Source of the DNA: Fictibacillus macauensis ZFHKF-1
Lineage (GTDB): Bacteria > Bacillota > Bacilli > Bacillales > Fictibacillaceae
Length of the DNA stretch: 64,000 nt
Assembly: GCF_000269865.1 (NCBI RefSeq)
Contig: NZ_AKKV01000022.1
Coordinates: 62,001-126,000 of the forward strand
Reading direction: 5' to 3'
Shown here: positions 7,668 to 15,889 of the stretch, piece by piece
Position numbering within the stretch: the stretch's first letter is position 1
Layout of the letters: the number at the start of each line of letters is the position of its first letter
The notes under the pieces: generated by a model
Database searches by the model: none
What the model was told of the DNA's origin: nothing
Seen by the model: the letters and a program-made list of their open reading frames with translations, nothing else
Translations under genes and position numbers: made by a program

Positions 7668-8555
7668 ATGAAAAAGTTATTAAGATCGGTAACCATGACA
7701 GCAGCTATTCTTGGTATTAGTTCTGCCGTTGCTACGGGCGCAAGCGCAAGCACAAACGCAAACGTAAAAGCTAAAGCTACGCATAAAGTCGTTAATGTAG
7801 CACACCGAGGAGCATCTGGTTATGCACCTGAGCATACGATTCAATCGTACAAGCTTGGCGATAAAATGGGTGGTCAATACATCGAGCTTGATTTACAAAT
7901 GACGAAAGACGGCGAGCTTATTGCTATGCACGATGAGTCGGTAAATCGCACGACGAACGGAAGCGGACAAGTTCGCAACCTAACGTTAAAACAAATTAAA
8001 GAATTAGATGCGGGTTCTTGGTTTAACGAAGCAAATCCAATCTATGCGAAAAAATCATACGTTGGCGCTAAAGTACCAACGTTAGAAGAAATTTTCCAAA
8101 CGATGGGTAGCAATAAAAACTACTATATCGAAACGAAGTCTCCAGAAATTTATCCTGGAATGGAAAAGAAATTATTAAAGCTTGTCAACAAGTATCATAT
8201 CAATAAAAACACGCTTTTAATTCAATCTTTCAGCAAGCAAAGTCTACTGAAAGTAAAACGCTTGGATCCATCCATTAAATTGATTCAATTGTTAGAGTTC
8301 ACAGAGCCACACAAACTGACACAAGAAGAACTTGATGAGTACAAGCTCTATGCATACGGCATTGGACCAAACTTCGAAACGTTAAGCGAAAAATTTGTAA
8401 AACGTGCTGTGAAAAATGGTTTACAAGTTCACCCATGGACAGTGAATGAAATTAGCGACATGAAACGTCTAATTAAATGGGGCGTAACAGGTATGTTCTC
8501 GAACTATCCAGCACGTGTGAAATTTGCGATTCAAGAAGCACGTCAAGAGAAATAA
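7668..8555 (+). CDS. Secreted glycerophosphodiester phosphodiesterase (GlpQ-like), copy 2
   Basis: I start at the ATG at 7668, which AGAGGAGAGGG precedes; an in-frame GTG at 7647 has no such site. The 295-residue product has a signal peptide ending near residue 28 (ATGASAS) and the full GDPD signature: His46 in AHRGASGYAPEHT, Glu73 and Asp75 in ELDLQMTKDG, His88 in AMHDESVNRTTNG. It is strongly similar to the upstream copy along its entire length, including YYIETKSPEIYPGMEKKLL and QSFSKQSLLKVKRLDPS, so the pair arose by tandem duplication. Separate leaders suggest different expression, and copy 2 is richer in Lys and Asn. Confidence 0.92.
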   Translation: MKKLLRSVTMTAAILGISSAVATGASASTNANVKAKATHKVVNVAHRGASGYAPEHTIQSYKLGDKMGGQYIELDLQMTKDGELIAMHDESVNRTTNGSGQVRNLTLKQIKELDAGSWFNEANPIYAKKSYVGAKVPTLEEIFQTMGSNKNYYIETKSPEIYPGMEKKLLKLVNKYHINKNTLLIQSFSKQSLLKVKRLDPSIKLIQLLEFTEPHKLTQEELDEYKLYAYGIGPNFETLSEKFVKRAVKNGLQVHPWTVNEISDMKRLIKWGVTGMFSNYPARVKFAIQEARQEK

Positions 8556-8567
8556 TAGGAGTCACAT

Positions 8568-8607
8568 AAAAAGCGAAACAGCCCCCCTAAGCTGTTTCGC
8601 TTTTTTT
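8568..8607. terminator. Bidirectional terminator between convergent genes
   Basis: AAAAAGCGAAACAGC pairs with GCTGTTTCGCTTTTT around an 8-base loop. A-runs and T-runs on both sides let it serve the plus-strand phosphodiesterase gene and the minus-strand glycan cluster. Confidence 0.9.
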
Positions 8608-8608
8608 C

Positions 8609-9526
8609 TTATGAATAATGATGTTTCATATGAGCAATGGTCGCTTCAAGTCCGGTATCGAGCGTAAAGGACGGTTGCCAGTTTAACTGCTGAATCGCTT
8701 TCGTACTCGTTAAGCGGCTGTGCATAATCTCTCCAGGGATCGGGGGGTGCTGAGCAGGAAGAGTAGCACTGTGTAGTTTAGTAGCAATGAGCTCATAGAG
8801 TGTGCGGATACTCGTTTGTTGATCATACCCAATATTAAATGTTTCATAGTCACCGCTCGTTATGCATAGTACGTTTGCTTTGGCAACATCTTCTACATAG
8901 ACAAAATCACGTGTTTGCTGACCATCACCGCGGATGAACGGTGTGCGTCCGCTTAAAAGCTCATGAATGAATATGCTAATGACGCCGCCTTCTCCATTGG
9001 CTTTTTGGCGAGGTCCAAAGACATTCGCATAGCGTAGAATCGTATAGGGCAAGTTATGAAGCTGACCGAAAAAAGCAATGTAGCGTTCAGCAGTCAGCTT
9101 GGAAAGTCCGTAAAAGGAAAGAGGATCAACTGGACTTTGCTCTGTAATCGGAAGGCTTGCATCGCCGTAAACCGCACTCGTTGAAGAAAAGATAAATTTC
9201 TTTACGTGATAAAGCTTACAGCAGTGAAGTAAGTGCAGCGTTCCAAAAATGTTAGCTGCCGCGTCTTGCAGGGGATCTTCAAGCGAGTGGCTAACATTTG
9301 CTTGAGCCGCTAGGTGAATAACGATTTCCGGCTGCTCTTGTTGAAATAATTGTTCTAGCTTTGGGGAAAGAAGATCCCATGCATATAGCGGGATGTGAGG
9401 TGGTAGATTACTGGCTACGCCGTTTGATAAATTATCGACTACAATAGGGGTATGTCCTGCTAAGAGTAGCTTGTCTACGACGTGGGAGCCGATAAAGCCA
9501 GCTCCTCCTGTTACAAGTACTTTCAT
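8609..9526 (-). CDS. NAD-dependent sugar-nucleotide epimerase/dehydratase
   Basis: I start at the ATG at 9526 (MKVLVTGGAGFIGSH), preceded by AAAGGA; the longer frame to 9580 overlaps the upstream gene. The 305-residue protein is an extended SDR of the UDP-glucose 4-epimerase type: TGGAGFIG nucleotide loop, HLAAQANV, the serine block SSTSAVYG, the catalytic YGLSKLTAE (YxxxK), then RYANVFGPRQ and DFVYVEDVAKA. It should act on an NDP-hexose. It is the last gene of the coupled minus-strand cluster, 22 bp after a GT4 gene. The B. subtilis ytc spore-coat locus also pairs an epimerase of this class (ytcB) with a glycosyltransferase (ytcC); the parallel is suggestive only. Confidence 0.88.
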   Translation of the reverse strand: MKVLVTGGAGFIGSHVVDKLLLAGHTPIVVDNLSNGVASNLPPHIPLYAWDLLSPKLEQLFQQEQPEIVIHLAAQANVSHSLEDPLQDAAANIFGTLHLLHCCKLYHVKKFIFSSTSAVYGDASLPITEQSPVDPLSFYGLSKLTAERYIAFFGQLHNLPYTILRYANVFGPRQKANGEGGVISIFIHELLSGRTPFIRGDGQQTRDFVYVEDVAKANVLCITSGDYETFNIGYDQQTSIRTLYELIATKLHSATLPAQHPPIPGEIMHSRLTSTKAIQQLNWQPSFTLDTGLEATIAHMKHHYS

Positions 9527-9548
9527 CGTAAATCCTTTTTCACTGTCA

Positions 9549-10862
9549 TTAAAAAAACTCCTTCGCCGTTTCCGGCCCATTCTTTCTCATCGCCATCCAA
9601 TACAGGTTCTCAATCTCCTGCACCATGTTCGCTTGTGTCAAATGCTTCTGAGCAAAGGCAGCGGCGTTCGTTCCTAATCGCGTTCGTAAAGAAGCGTCAG
9701 AAAGCAGGGATATGAGCGCCTCGCTTAACGCTTGCGTGTGACCAGAGGTGACGAGTAAGCCTGTTTCCTCATGTGTAATCATCTCTGGAATGCCGCCGCA
9801 ACCTGTCGTAACAATTGGTTTTCCGGCAAACATCGCTTCAATGACCGAAAGCGGGAAATTATCATTATGGGTCGATAAGACGTAAATGTCGGAGGCGGCC
9901 AAAAGTTCTGGAACATCTTCCCGCCTCCCGAAAAATGTTACTTGATTGAGTTGTAACGCTTTCACCTTTGCTTCTAAATGACGTCTCATGACCCCATCAC
10001 CAACAATCCATACGGCTGTATTTTGTAAGTGCTCCCTACATAAGGCGAGTGCGTCTATAAACGTCTCATGCCCTTTTCTCGGAGCTAAGCGGGAAATGAA
10101 GGTAATGGTGAGAGAGGATGAGGGGGGTGGTGGAGCCACATATGGAAAATCAATGCCAGTATGCACCGTTTGCAGCTGTTCACTTCGGGCGCCATCTGAC
10201 CGTAAAGCAGGATGAAAGGATGACGCGATCGTAATGATTTTATGCGCGGCGGCAATGCCAACGTGTTCAATCGCTGAAAAATAACGGTGAATGAGACTGT
10301 TTTCTGTCATTTTGTTAAACGCAATTCGACTGCGTGTAAAATGACCGTGTGGTGTGAAAAATAGCGGCTTGCGCATCGTTTTATTCAGTTCGGCGAGTAA
10401 AAAGGCGGCAAATAAATCTTGTGTGTGTATGATGTCATACGTGTTTAGTGCTTGTTGTTTTAAATAATGATAGTACACATACAAGTAGCTGGCATTTTTA
10501 ACAATGGTATCAGGAGCCGTCCCAAAGTGTGTTTGCAAATACGCACGCGCATGCGTTGCAATGCGAGGTACGTCATGCTCGTGAACATGGGGAGGCATTT
10601 GTACTGGAGATAGCACATGAACGTCATGACCAGCCTTTTCGAACCCTTGCTTTAACGAAGTAATGTAGTTGGAAAGCCCTCCGTAATTCGGATAGCGTAA
10701 GAAGGTAACATATAAGATTCGTAACGGTTTTTTACGGACAAAGGTTGCCAAGGGAGGAAGCGGAGCCGGCAATAGGCTTGCTTTCGGCTTTGTAAGCGGA
10801 CGATCCATTGCTTGCAGCAAAAAGGGATGAAACGGTTCGGTTTCCTTCGTAAAAGGCTGCAT
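9549..10862 (-). CDS. Glycosyltransferase family 4, copy 2 of cluster
   Basis: The start is set at 10862 (MQPFTK), seven bases after AAGGAG; the ATG at 10868 is too close to the site. The 437-residue protein has an N-terminal extension of about 45 residues, then the GT-B fold: RILYVTFLRYPNYGGLSNYITSL (donor/acceptor glycine loop), IHTQDLFAAFLLAEL, FFTPHGHFTRSR, and a C-terminal GT4 domain with SRLAPRKGHETFIDAL and a D-x7-E version of the usual E-x7-E motif ending in VIEAMFAGKPIVTTGCGGIPEM. It is a clear paralog of the GT4 encoded at 13103-14416, and both are exactly 437 residues, so the two probably add successive similar sugars. No membrane segment is seen. Confidence 0.9.
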   Translation of the reverse strand: MQPFTKETEPFHPFLLQAMDRPLTKPKASLLPAPLPPLATFVRKKPLRILYVTFLRYPNYGGLSNYITSLKQGFEKAGHDVHVLSPVQMPPHVHEHDVPRIATHARAYLQTHFGTAPDTIVKNASYLYVYYHYLKQQALNTYDIIHTQDLFAAFLLAELNKTMRKPLFFTPHGHFTRSRIAFNKMTENSLIHRYFSAIEHVGIAAAHKIITIASSFHPALRSDGARSEQLQTVHTGIDFPYVAPPPPSSSLTITFISRLAPRKGHETFIDALALCREHLQNTAVWIVGDGVMRRHLEAKVKALQLNQVTFFGRREDVPELLAASDIYVLSTHNDNFPLSVIEAMFAGKPIVTTGCGGIPEMITHEETGLLVTSGHTQALSEALISLLSDASLRTRLGTNAAAFAQKHLTQANMVQEIENLYWMAMRKNGPETAKEFF

Positions 10863-10877
10863 GATCATTCTCCTTTG

Positions 10878-11936
10878 TTAAGTGAGACCTAACTCCTTGC
10901 ACCAGAGCGTAACTTTTTCTAAATGATAGGGTAACAATTCGCCACCACGCTGTTCAAAATAGCGGCGAAGTTGGGTATGCAAGCCTCGCTCTAAGGTGCG
11001 TTGACAATAGGCCATCTTATAAAGCTTCAGTGCATCTCCTTTAAAGCGGATGCCATAGCGTGCCATTTCCTTCGTGTAGACATCTACTGCGCGGCGACGA
11101 ATGCTTTCGCCTTGCGCATGCCAGTCTTTGCGAAAGGCAATTAAGATTTCAACGAGAATCACAAGATCAAACCAAACAGGTCCATATTTTGCCGATTCCC
11201 AATCAATCCATTGAATGTCCCAGGCTGTTGATTTTGTTGCATCATGTGTACAGATGTTTTGCATATGAAGATCAGAGTGCGTAATGGCTGAGCCAGAGCG
11301 CAGCAATTCTGGGAAAAAGTCAGGTCCTTTTGCTAACATGCTCATTAAAGAAGTGTAGTACGGTGAGATGACGGGTTCTAAAGCCGCATCGTCTTTGGCG
11401 CGTTGTAGAAGCTCTATCGTTTTCTTTACTTGCTTTTGGCGCTCTTGCGTCATCATTGATGAATGATAGAGAGGAAGCCACGGAGAAAAGTACTTTTCCC
11501 TTTTTGTAAACCGACTTTCAAACGTGGAGGCATGAAGCTTAGCGAGGGATGGGATAATATAGTCAAAATGTTGTGGAGTAAACGTGACTTGGCCGCGTAC
11601 TTGGCGCACATATTCCATGAACACCCACGTATCGTTTCCGTGCGCTTCCATATGATAGACGGTTGGTAAAAAGGACTTCATCACTTTATACGCGCGCTTA
11701 TACATGTTAATCTCCACGTCGTTTTTATGCTTGCCAGCGCTAAAGATTTTAAAAACGATGGGAAGTGTGCCTTGCTTGGTTGCAAGAGACAGCTGATAGA
11801 TGGCACTGCGATCGGTCGCTTTTAATGACGTAATGGAAGTAGGGTCGATGGTAACAGGTTCGCCAAGTGCTTTTGACAGTTTGTCATTTGCTTTTATGCG
11901 TTTGAATTGTTCATACAGCTGATCGGTTGTATACAA
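10878..11936 (-). CDS. APH/CotS-like small-molecule kinase (TTG start)
   Basis: I start at the TTG at 11936: AAAGGAG lies about eight bases before it and the TTG follows the stop of the upstream gene (11938) by one base. The ATG at 11966 has no ribosome binding site. The 352-residue product has an aminoglycoside-phosphotransferase fold: an N-lobe lysine in PIVFKIFSAG, FMEYVRQVRG hinge, the catalytic loop ITHSDLHMQNI (HxDxxxxN) and the metal-binding IDWESAKYGPVWFDLV in place of DFG. Such kinases phosphorylate sugars, choline or aminoglycosides; the CotS/YtaA spore-coat proteins belong to the same superfamily. In this cluster the likely substrate is the amino-sugar glycoside. Confidence 0.85.
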   Translation of the reverse strand: MYTTDQLYEQFKRIKANDKLSKALGEPVTIDPTSITSLKATDRSAIYQLSLATKQGTLPIVFKIFSAGKHKNDVEINMYKRAYKVMKSFLPTVYHMEAHGNDTWVFMEYVRQVRGQVTFTPQHFDYIIPSLAKLHASTFESRFTKREKYFSPWLPLYHSSMMTQERQKQVKKTIELLQRAKDDAALEPVISPYYTSLMSMLAKGPDFFPELLRSGSAITHSDLHMQNICTHDATKSTAWDIQWIDWESAKYGPVWFDLVILVEILIAFRKDWHAQGESIRRRAVDVYTKEMARYGIRFKGDALKLYKMAYCQRTLERGLHTQLRRYFEQRGGELLPYHLEKVTLWCKELGLT

Positions 11937-11937
11937 A

Positions 11938-13113
11938 CTAGTTCTCCTTTCTGCGTTTCCAGGCATTTTTTAAATGAGACCAAGTGCTGCGAATAAATGG
12001 CATCAGATCATCCCAAGCAAAGAGAGCGTATTCTTTTTTACCACGAAAACCTCTCCAAAAATCGCGTGCTGTCATTTCGCCGGCTTTCTTTTTTTGGCGA
12101 TAGGTTAAATAGTAGCGAACGAGGTAAATCCATTTCACGCCGTTCGTTTGTTGTAGCTGTGGTTTCACATGTTGTCCTGTTAAGTGAAGGTAGTATAAAT
12201 ACGCAAAATCAATACCAGATGCTCCAGTTAAGCTATGAGTAAGCCAAAAGCGCGGGTTGATTTCAATAAATTTATACACGCCATCACGCGGATCTTTTTT
12301 AAATTCAGCCATGCCAATGCCAGTTAAGTGTAACTCTTTAAAGAAAGGTAAGCAGAGCTCCGTTAGTTCTGGCGTTTCGCGACTAACAATATGGGCTCCC
12401 GTCCCAAATTCAGGAGGAAACTGGTGGTTTTTTTGGAGTGTAAAAAGTGCAAGTAGCCGCATGTTCTCATCATAAAAGGTTGCCACTTTATAAAAGCAGT
12501 GGTTATCACCTGGTATGAGTTCTTGCAAGATTAACTCTCCGTGCGCACGGTACGTATCGTACGCAGCACGGAGTTCTTCTTCTGAGTGGATGGCAAAGGC
12601 TTTTTTATTGATCGTTTTACGAAATTCATGACCGCGAACGGGCTTTAATAAGCAAGGATACGTTAGTTCTGGAATCACTTGAAGCAGCGCTTCTTCAGAG
12701 GGGATTTTCACTGTTTTTGGGACAGGGATTTGATGACGAAGAGCGAGCTGGTATGTTTTTTCTTTATCGATGAGCGTTTCGATGAGTTCGTCGCTTGGCA
12801 AAATAAACAAATAGTAGTGAAGCAACTCTTGCCGGAATTTAGCCATAAACGTGACATAGTCGTCAGCGCCTGTATACAGCACAGGCTTATGCTCTTTCGA
12901 TTTTGCAAGTGTAATTAAAAAGTCAAGCAACGCCTGCTCTTCGGTTAAGGGACTTGGACATATGCCGCAAGTAGCTAAGCGAGAACGCCCGATTTTATAA
13001 GGTTTCTCTGTATCGAAGGCATAGACAGTAATGCCTTTACGAGCGAGACTGCGAATAATGCCAATGCCATTGGCGCTAAGATCTAGTACAACAGCTGCAT
13101 GATTATGATGCAT
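11938..13113 (-). CDS. ATP-grasp carboxylate-amine ligase
   Basis: The 391-residue protein begins AAVVLDLSANGIGIIRSLARKGITVYAFD, a Rossmann-like PreATP-grasp domain, and continues with YPCLLKPVRG (ATP-grasp lysine), ELILQELIPGDNHCFYKVATFYDE, and the metal-binding FIEINPRFWLTHSLT near residue 295. Ligases of this class activate a carboxylate as acyl-phosphate and join it to an amine, as in D-Asp ligases of peptidoglycan or amino-acid decorations of polysaccharides. The ATG overlaps the upstream GT4 gene by 11 bp, with AAGAGGG before it. In this cluster it could acylate the amine exposed by the PIG-L deacetylase. About 60 basic residues at the C-terminus may contact membrane or glycan. Confidence 0.85.
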   Translation of the reverse strand: MHHNHAAVVLDLSANGIGIIRSLARKGITVYAFDTEKPYKIGRSRLATCGICPSPLTEEQALLDFLITLAKSKEHKPVLYTGADDYVTFMAKFRQELLHYYLFILPSDELIETLIDKEKTYQLALRHQIPVPKTVKIPSEEALLQVIPELTYPCLLKPVRGHEFRKTINKKAFAIHSEEELRAAYDTYRAHGELILQELIPGDNHCFYKVATFYDENMRLLALFTLQKNHQFPPEFGTGAHIVSRETPELTELCLPFFKELHLTGIGMAEFKKDPRDGVYKFIEINPRFWLTHSLTGASGIDFAYLYYLHLTGQHVKPQLQQTNGVKWIYLVRYYLTYRQKKKAGEMTARDFWRGFRGKKEYALFAWDDLMPFIRSTWSHLKNAWKRRKEN

Positions 13114-14416
13114 AGGAAGCCCTCTTATTCAAGTGATGGTGATATAACTTTTCAATCGAAGCAATCATGCCTTGTTTTGTAAAACGAGCTTGCGCATACT
13201 CTTTGGCATGACGACTTAACGTTTTGCGGGCGGCGTGGTTGCTTAACAGCAAACGAAGCGCATGAGCTAATTGATCGACATCATTCGGTTCCACGATGAG
13301 ACCTGTTTTCTTATGCAAAACAAGCTCCGGAATGCCGCCAACGTTCGTAGAGATAATCGCTGCACCACTGTGCATCGCCTCAATAATTGCTATCGGTAAA
13401 CTATCATTTAAAGTAGGGAGGACAAACACGTCTGTAGCTTGCAGAAGAGTAGGTACGTCATCGCGATTGCCGAGCATTTTTACATATGGAAGGTTCAGTT
13501 TCTGTATTTGTTTGTGCAGCATCTCTTTTCGTTCGCCATCGCCAGCAATTAAGACGGTAAGCTGCTTCGTTAAGGAAGGATCAAGCTTTGCTAGCGCTTG
13601 GAAAAGGATATCATGACCTTTACGCGGGCCAAGGCGCGCGACGCACGTAACGACGAGAGGCTCGTGTGCTTCTTTTTGCCGTTTAAAGTGTGTTGGCGCA
13701 TCAATGCCTGTGTAGACGGTTATCATCTGTTCAGGACGGGCCCCAAGCTCCATAAGCGGTTTGCGAAACGTATGACTTAAAATAATAAGCTGATCGCTGT
13801 ATTGAATCGCCTGTTCCTCTAGTGTGCGATAATAGACTTCTTCAAGTGAACCGGATTTGAAAATGCCAAACTTTAAGCGGTTAAATGTATACATGCCATG
13901 TGGTGTGAAAAAGAGGGGACGGTTGTAATGCTCATTAAAGCGACCAAGAATATTAGCAGTAAATAAATCTTGCGCATGGAACACATCGTATTTGCTAAGA
14001 TCCATTTTTTCTAGCATCTTTTCATAAACATACATGTTACGGTTATTTTTGAGAATAAGCGAATCGGTTGTACCATACCGTTTTATGAAGAAATCTTTTA
14101 ATTTTGGAATGATTCGCTTGCGGTAGGCGCTCACTTCTGTGGAAGAGAATTGATTGGGCGAGATGACGTCTACATGATGCCCTTGTTGGCGAAGTCCTTC
14201 ACATAGTGAGGTAATATAGTTGGAAAGGCCACCGGTATGAGGATAATCCCAAAACGTCGCGACGAGAATGGATAGTTTTCTTTTTGGTTGAGGAGGGGAA
14301 AGGGGCGGGAGACGCTCACTTTTTTTCTTAGTAGATGCGCTACCGTAGGACTTGGTCACATGATAATAGCGATCCATGATGGAGATGAGCGACGGATAAG
14401 GAAAGGTTAGTTTCAT
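13103..14416 (-). CDS. Glycosyltransferase family 4, copy 1 of cluster
   Basis: The start chosen is the ATG at 14416, eight bases after GGAGG and overlapping the PIG-L stop as ATGA; an ATG six bases earlier is too close to the site. The 437-residue protein carries a 45-residue extension, then KLSILVATFWDYPHTGGLSNYITSL, FHAQDLFTANIL, FFTPHGMYTFNR, VARLGPRKGHDILFQAL and D-x7-E ending in IIEAMHSGAAIISTNVGGIPELV. It resembles the GT4 at 9549-10862 throughout. GT4 enzymes are retaining transferases using NDP-sugars; the acceptor could be the deacetylated or aminoacylated sugar handled by neighbouring enzymes. Confidence 0.9.
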   Translation of the reverse strand: MKLTFPYPSLISIMDRYYHVTKSYGSASTKKKSERLPPLSPPQPKRKLSILVATFWDYPHTGGLSNYITSLCEGLRQQGHHVDVISPNQFSSTEVSAYRKRIIPKLKDFFIKRYGTTDSLILKNNRNMYVYEKMLEKMDLSKYDVFHAQDLFTANILGRFNEHYNRPLFFTPHGMYTFNRLKFGIFKSGSLEEVYYRTLEEQAIQYSDQLIILSHTFRKPLMELGARPEQMITVYTGIDAPTHFKRQKEAHEPLVVTCVARLGPRKGHDILFQALAKLDPSLTKQLTVLIAGDGERKEMLHKQIQKLNLPYVKMLGNRDDVPTLLQATDVFVLPTLNDSLPIAIIEAMHSGAAIISTNVGGIPELVLHKKTGLIVEPNDVDQLAHALRLLLSNHAARKTLSRHAKEYAQARFTKQGMIASIEKLYHHHLNKRASYAS

Positions 14417-15069
14417 TTCCATACCCTCCGAATCACTTCGAACGCTTCAGCATAAGGAACGCCGATTGTCATCCCGCGAACGCTAGCTAGATTCCGGACA
14501 CCTTCGTAAGAACGAGGATGAGGTGGTGGGCGCATTTCTACATCATAATGCTTTAACGCCTCGATTTTAACGTCTATTTCGTTTGTAATATCCACAAAGT
14601 AGTTTGGTTTAAAGAGTTTATCTGACGTGGATGCGCTCCATTCACTAGAGGAGACGGTTTCAAATGTAATGAATTCAATGGGGCGTTGCCCAGGTAACGG
14701 TCGAACCGCTGTTAGGACAGCTTCATAGGTGACGAGGTGATCGCGATTCACATCGCCATAATGGTGTGTAAATACGGTAGATGGTTTGTATTGCGCAATA
14801 ATCTTTTCAATATCTTTCGTTAATTGATGACGAGGCATCATTTCTAATTCCAAATTAGGGTGTTGTAAAAAGATGACGGTTTCAATGCCGATGGCTTTAT
14901 TTGCGCGCCGAATGGTTTCTTCCATATGGTGCGCTTCTTCTTTTCGTCCCATTGCAGTAATGACGGAAATAACGTCATGTCCAGCAGCAATTAAGCGCTT
15001 GAGGGTGCCGGCTGATCCTAAGAGCTCATCATCTGGATGAGCGCCGATCACTAAAATACTCTCTTTCAT
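14413..15069 (-). CDS. PIG-L (LmbE) family N-deacetylase
   Basis: The start is the ATG at 15069, ten bases after AAGGAG. The 218-residue zinc hydrolase has VIGAHPDDELLG (the zinc-binding AHPDDE motif), VITAMGRKEE, then FTHHYGDVNRDHLVTYEAV with the third zinc-ligand histidine (HxDH-like), and PPHPRSYEGVRNLASVRGM. PIG-L enzymes remove the N-acetyl group from GlcNAc-containing glycosides, as in GPI, mycothiol and bacillithiol (BshB) synthesis. It is the first gene of the coupled cluster. No BshA or BshC partner is present, so it belongs to this pathway and not to bacillithiol synthesis. Confidence 0.9.
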   Translation of the reverse strand: MKESILVIGAHPDDELLGSAGTLKRLIAAGHDVISVITAMGRKEEAHHMEETIRRANKAIGIETVIFLQHPNLELEMMPRHQLTKDIEKIIAQYKPSTVFTHHYGDVNRDHLVTYEAVLTAVRPLPGQRPIEFITFETVSSSEWSASTSDKLFKPNYFVDITNEIDVKIEALKHYDVEMRPPPHPRSYEGVRNLASVRGMTIGVPYAEAFEVIRRVWK

Positions 15070-15150
15070 TAGATTTTCACTCCTTGTATAACTAGTGTAT
15101 GAAACGTGTGAGGTAATAGAAACCGTCATGTGCGGAGTTATACGGAGAAA

Positions 15151-15741
15151 CTATGACATGTTTCTTGGTTGAAGCTGCTCTTTATAATACGTTGACCAAT
15201 CAGGATACAGAGCAGGATTTAATTTTTTTACATGCGTTAAGAAATCGGTGACGCCACCCAACTTGTCCAAATCATTCATCAGCTTTATGGGCATACGGCG
15301 TGTTTTTCCGAAGGCGCGCTTATGATCGACAATCTTTAAGCCACCTGTTTTTTCGCAGATTAACACGTGACGAGCGTCAGTATCCCAACGTGTAAAGCCA
15401 ATGCGTTGAAATTCCTTTAAGACAAATAGAATCTTTTTTGTTAACGCTTCATCAATTTTATAGCCGCGTTTTAAATAGCGCGCTAATGAAATGCCCTCAA
15501 TATATTCAGAGACGATATAGTTGTCGCCATATTCATAAAGTTTTGGAAGAGCAAGTGAACTTTTACCAGCTTTTAAGCCTCGAAGTTCGAGTTTACACGT
15601 TTCCTCTTTAAAAAAGAGCTTTACACATTTCTTAGAGGAAATTTGATAGACAATGCCATCGCTTCCATCTCCAATTACCGAATACTTAGCGACATCTTTC
15701 TCGGTGATTGTTTTTTTCTTAAATAATTTTTTTGGCATCAT
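15151..15741 (-). CDS. Atypical protein-kinase-like protein
   Basis: The start is taken at the ATG at 15741 after AAGGAG (a second ATG follows at once). The 196-residue product has a glycine-rich loop GDGSDGIVYQI, a lysine in CVKLFFK, an alphaC-like ETCKLELRGLKAG, hinge IVSEYIEGISLARYL, and degenerate catalytic elements: WDTDARHVLI in place of HRDxxxxN and VDHKRAF in place of DFG. It is shorter than a full eukaryotic-like kinase and resembles small Bacillus YrzF-type kinases. It lies 81 bp upstream of the PIG-L gene on the same strand and may be transcribed with the glycan cluster. Whether it phosphorylates protein or a sugar is open. Confidence 0.7.
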   Translation of the reverse strand: MMPKKLFKKKTITEKDVAKYSVIGDGSDGIVYQISSKKCVKLFFKEETCKLELRGLKAGKSSLALPKLYEYGDNYIVSEYIEGISLARYLKRGYKIDEALTKKILFVLKEFQRIGFTRWDTDARHVLICEKTGGLKIVDHKRAFGKTRRMPIKLMNDLDKLGGVTDFLTHVKKLNPALYPDWSTYYKEQLQPRNMS

Positions 15742-15889
15742 GTCGCTCCTTTTATGGTCATGATTGTTATAGTCTATGAAAGAGAGGGAAAACGGGGAAC
15801 GGGTCAGGTTGTCTATTTTGGAGCCCCAGCACGCAGGAAAAAGCATCCGTTGCGATCTGCCAACGCATGCTTTTCATAAAGAAATAATC

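Noticed and set aside
8609-15069. Interpretation of the PIG-L/GT4 cluster as bacillithiol biosynthesis
   Set aside because: There is no BshC; the GT4s lack recognisable BshA features, and two GT4s plus ATP-grasp, kinase and epimerase exceed that pathway.
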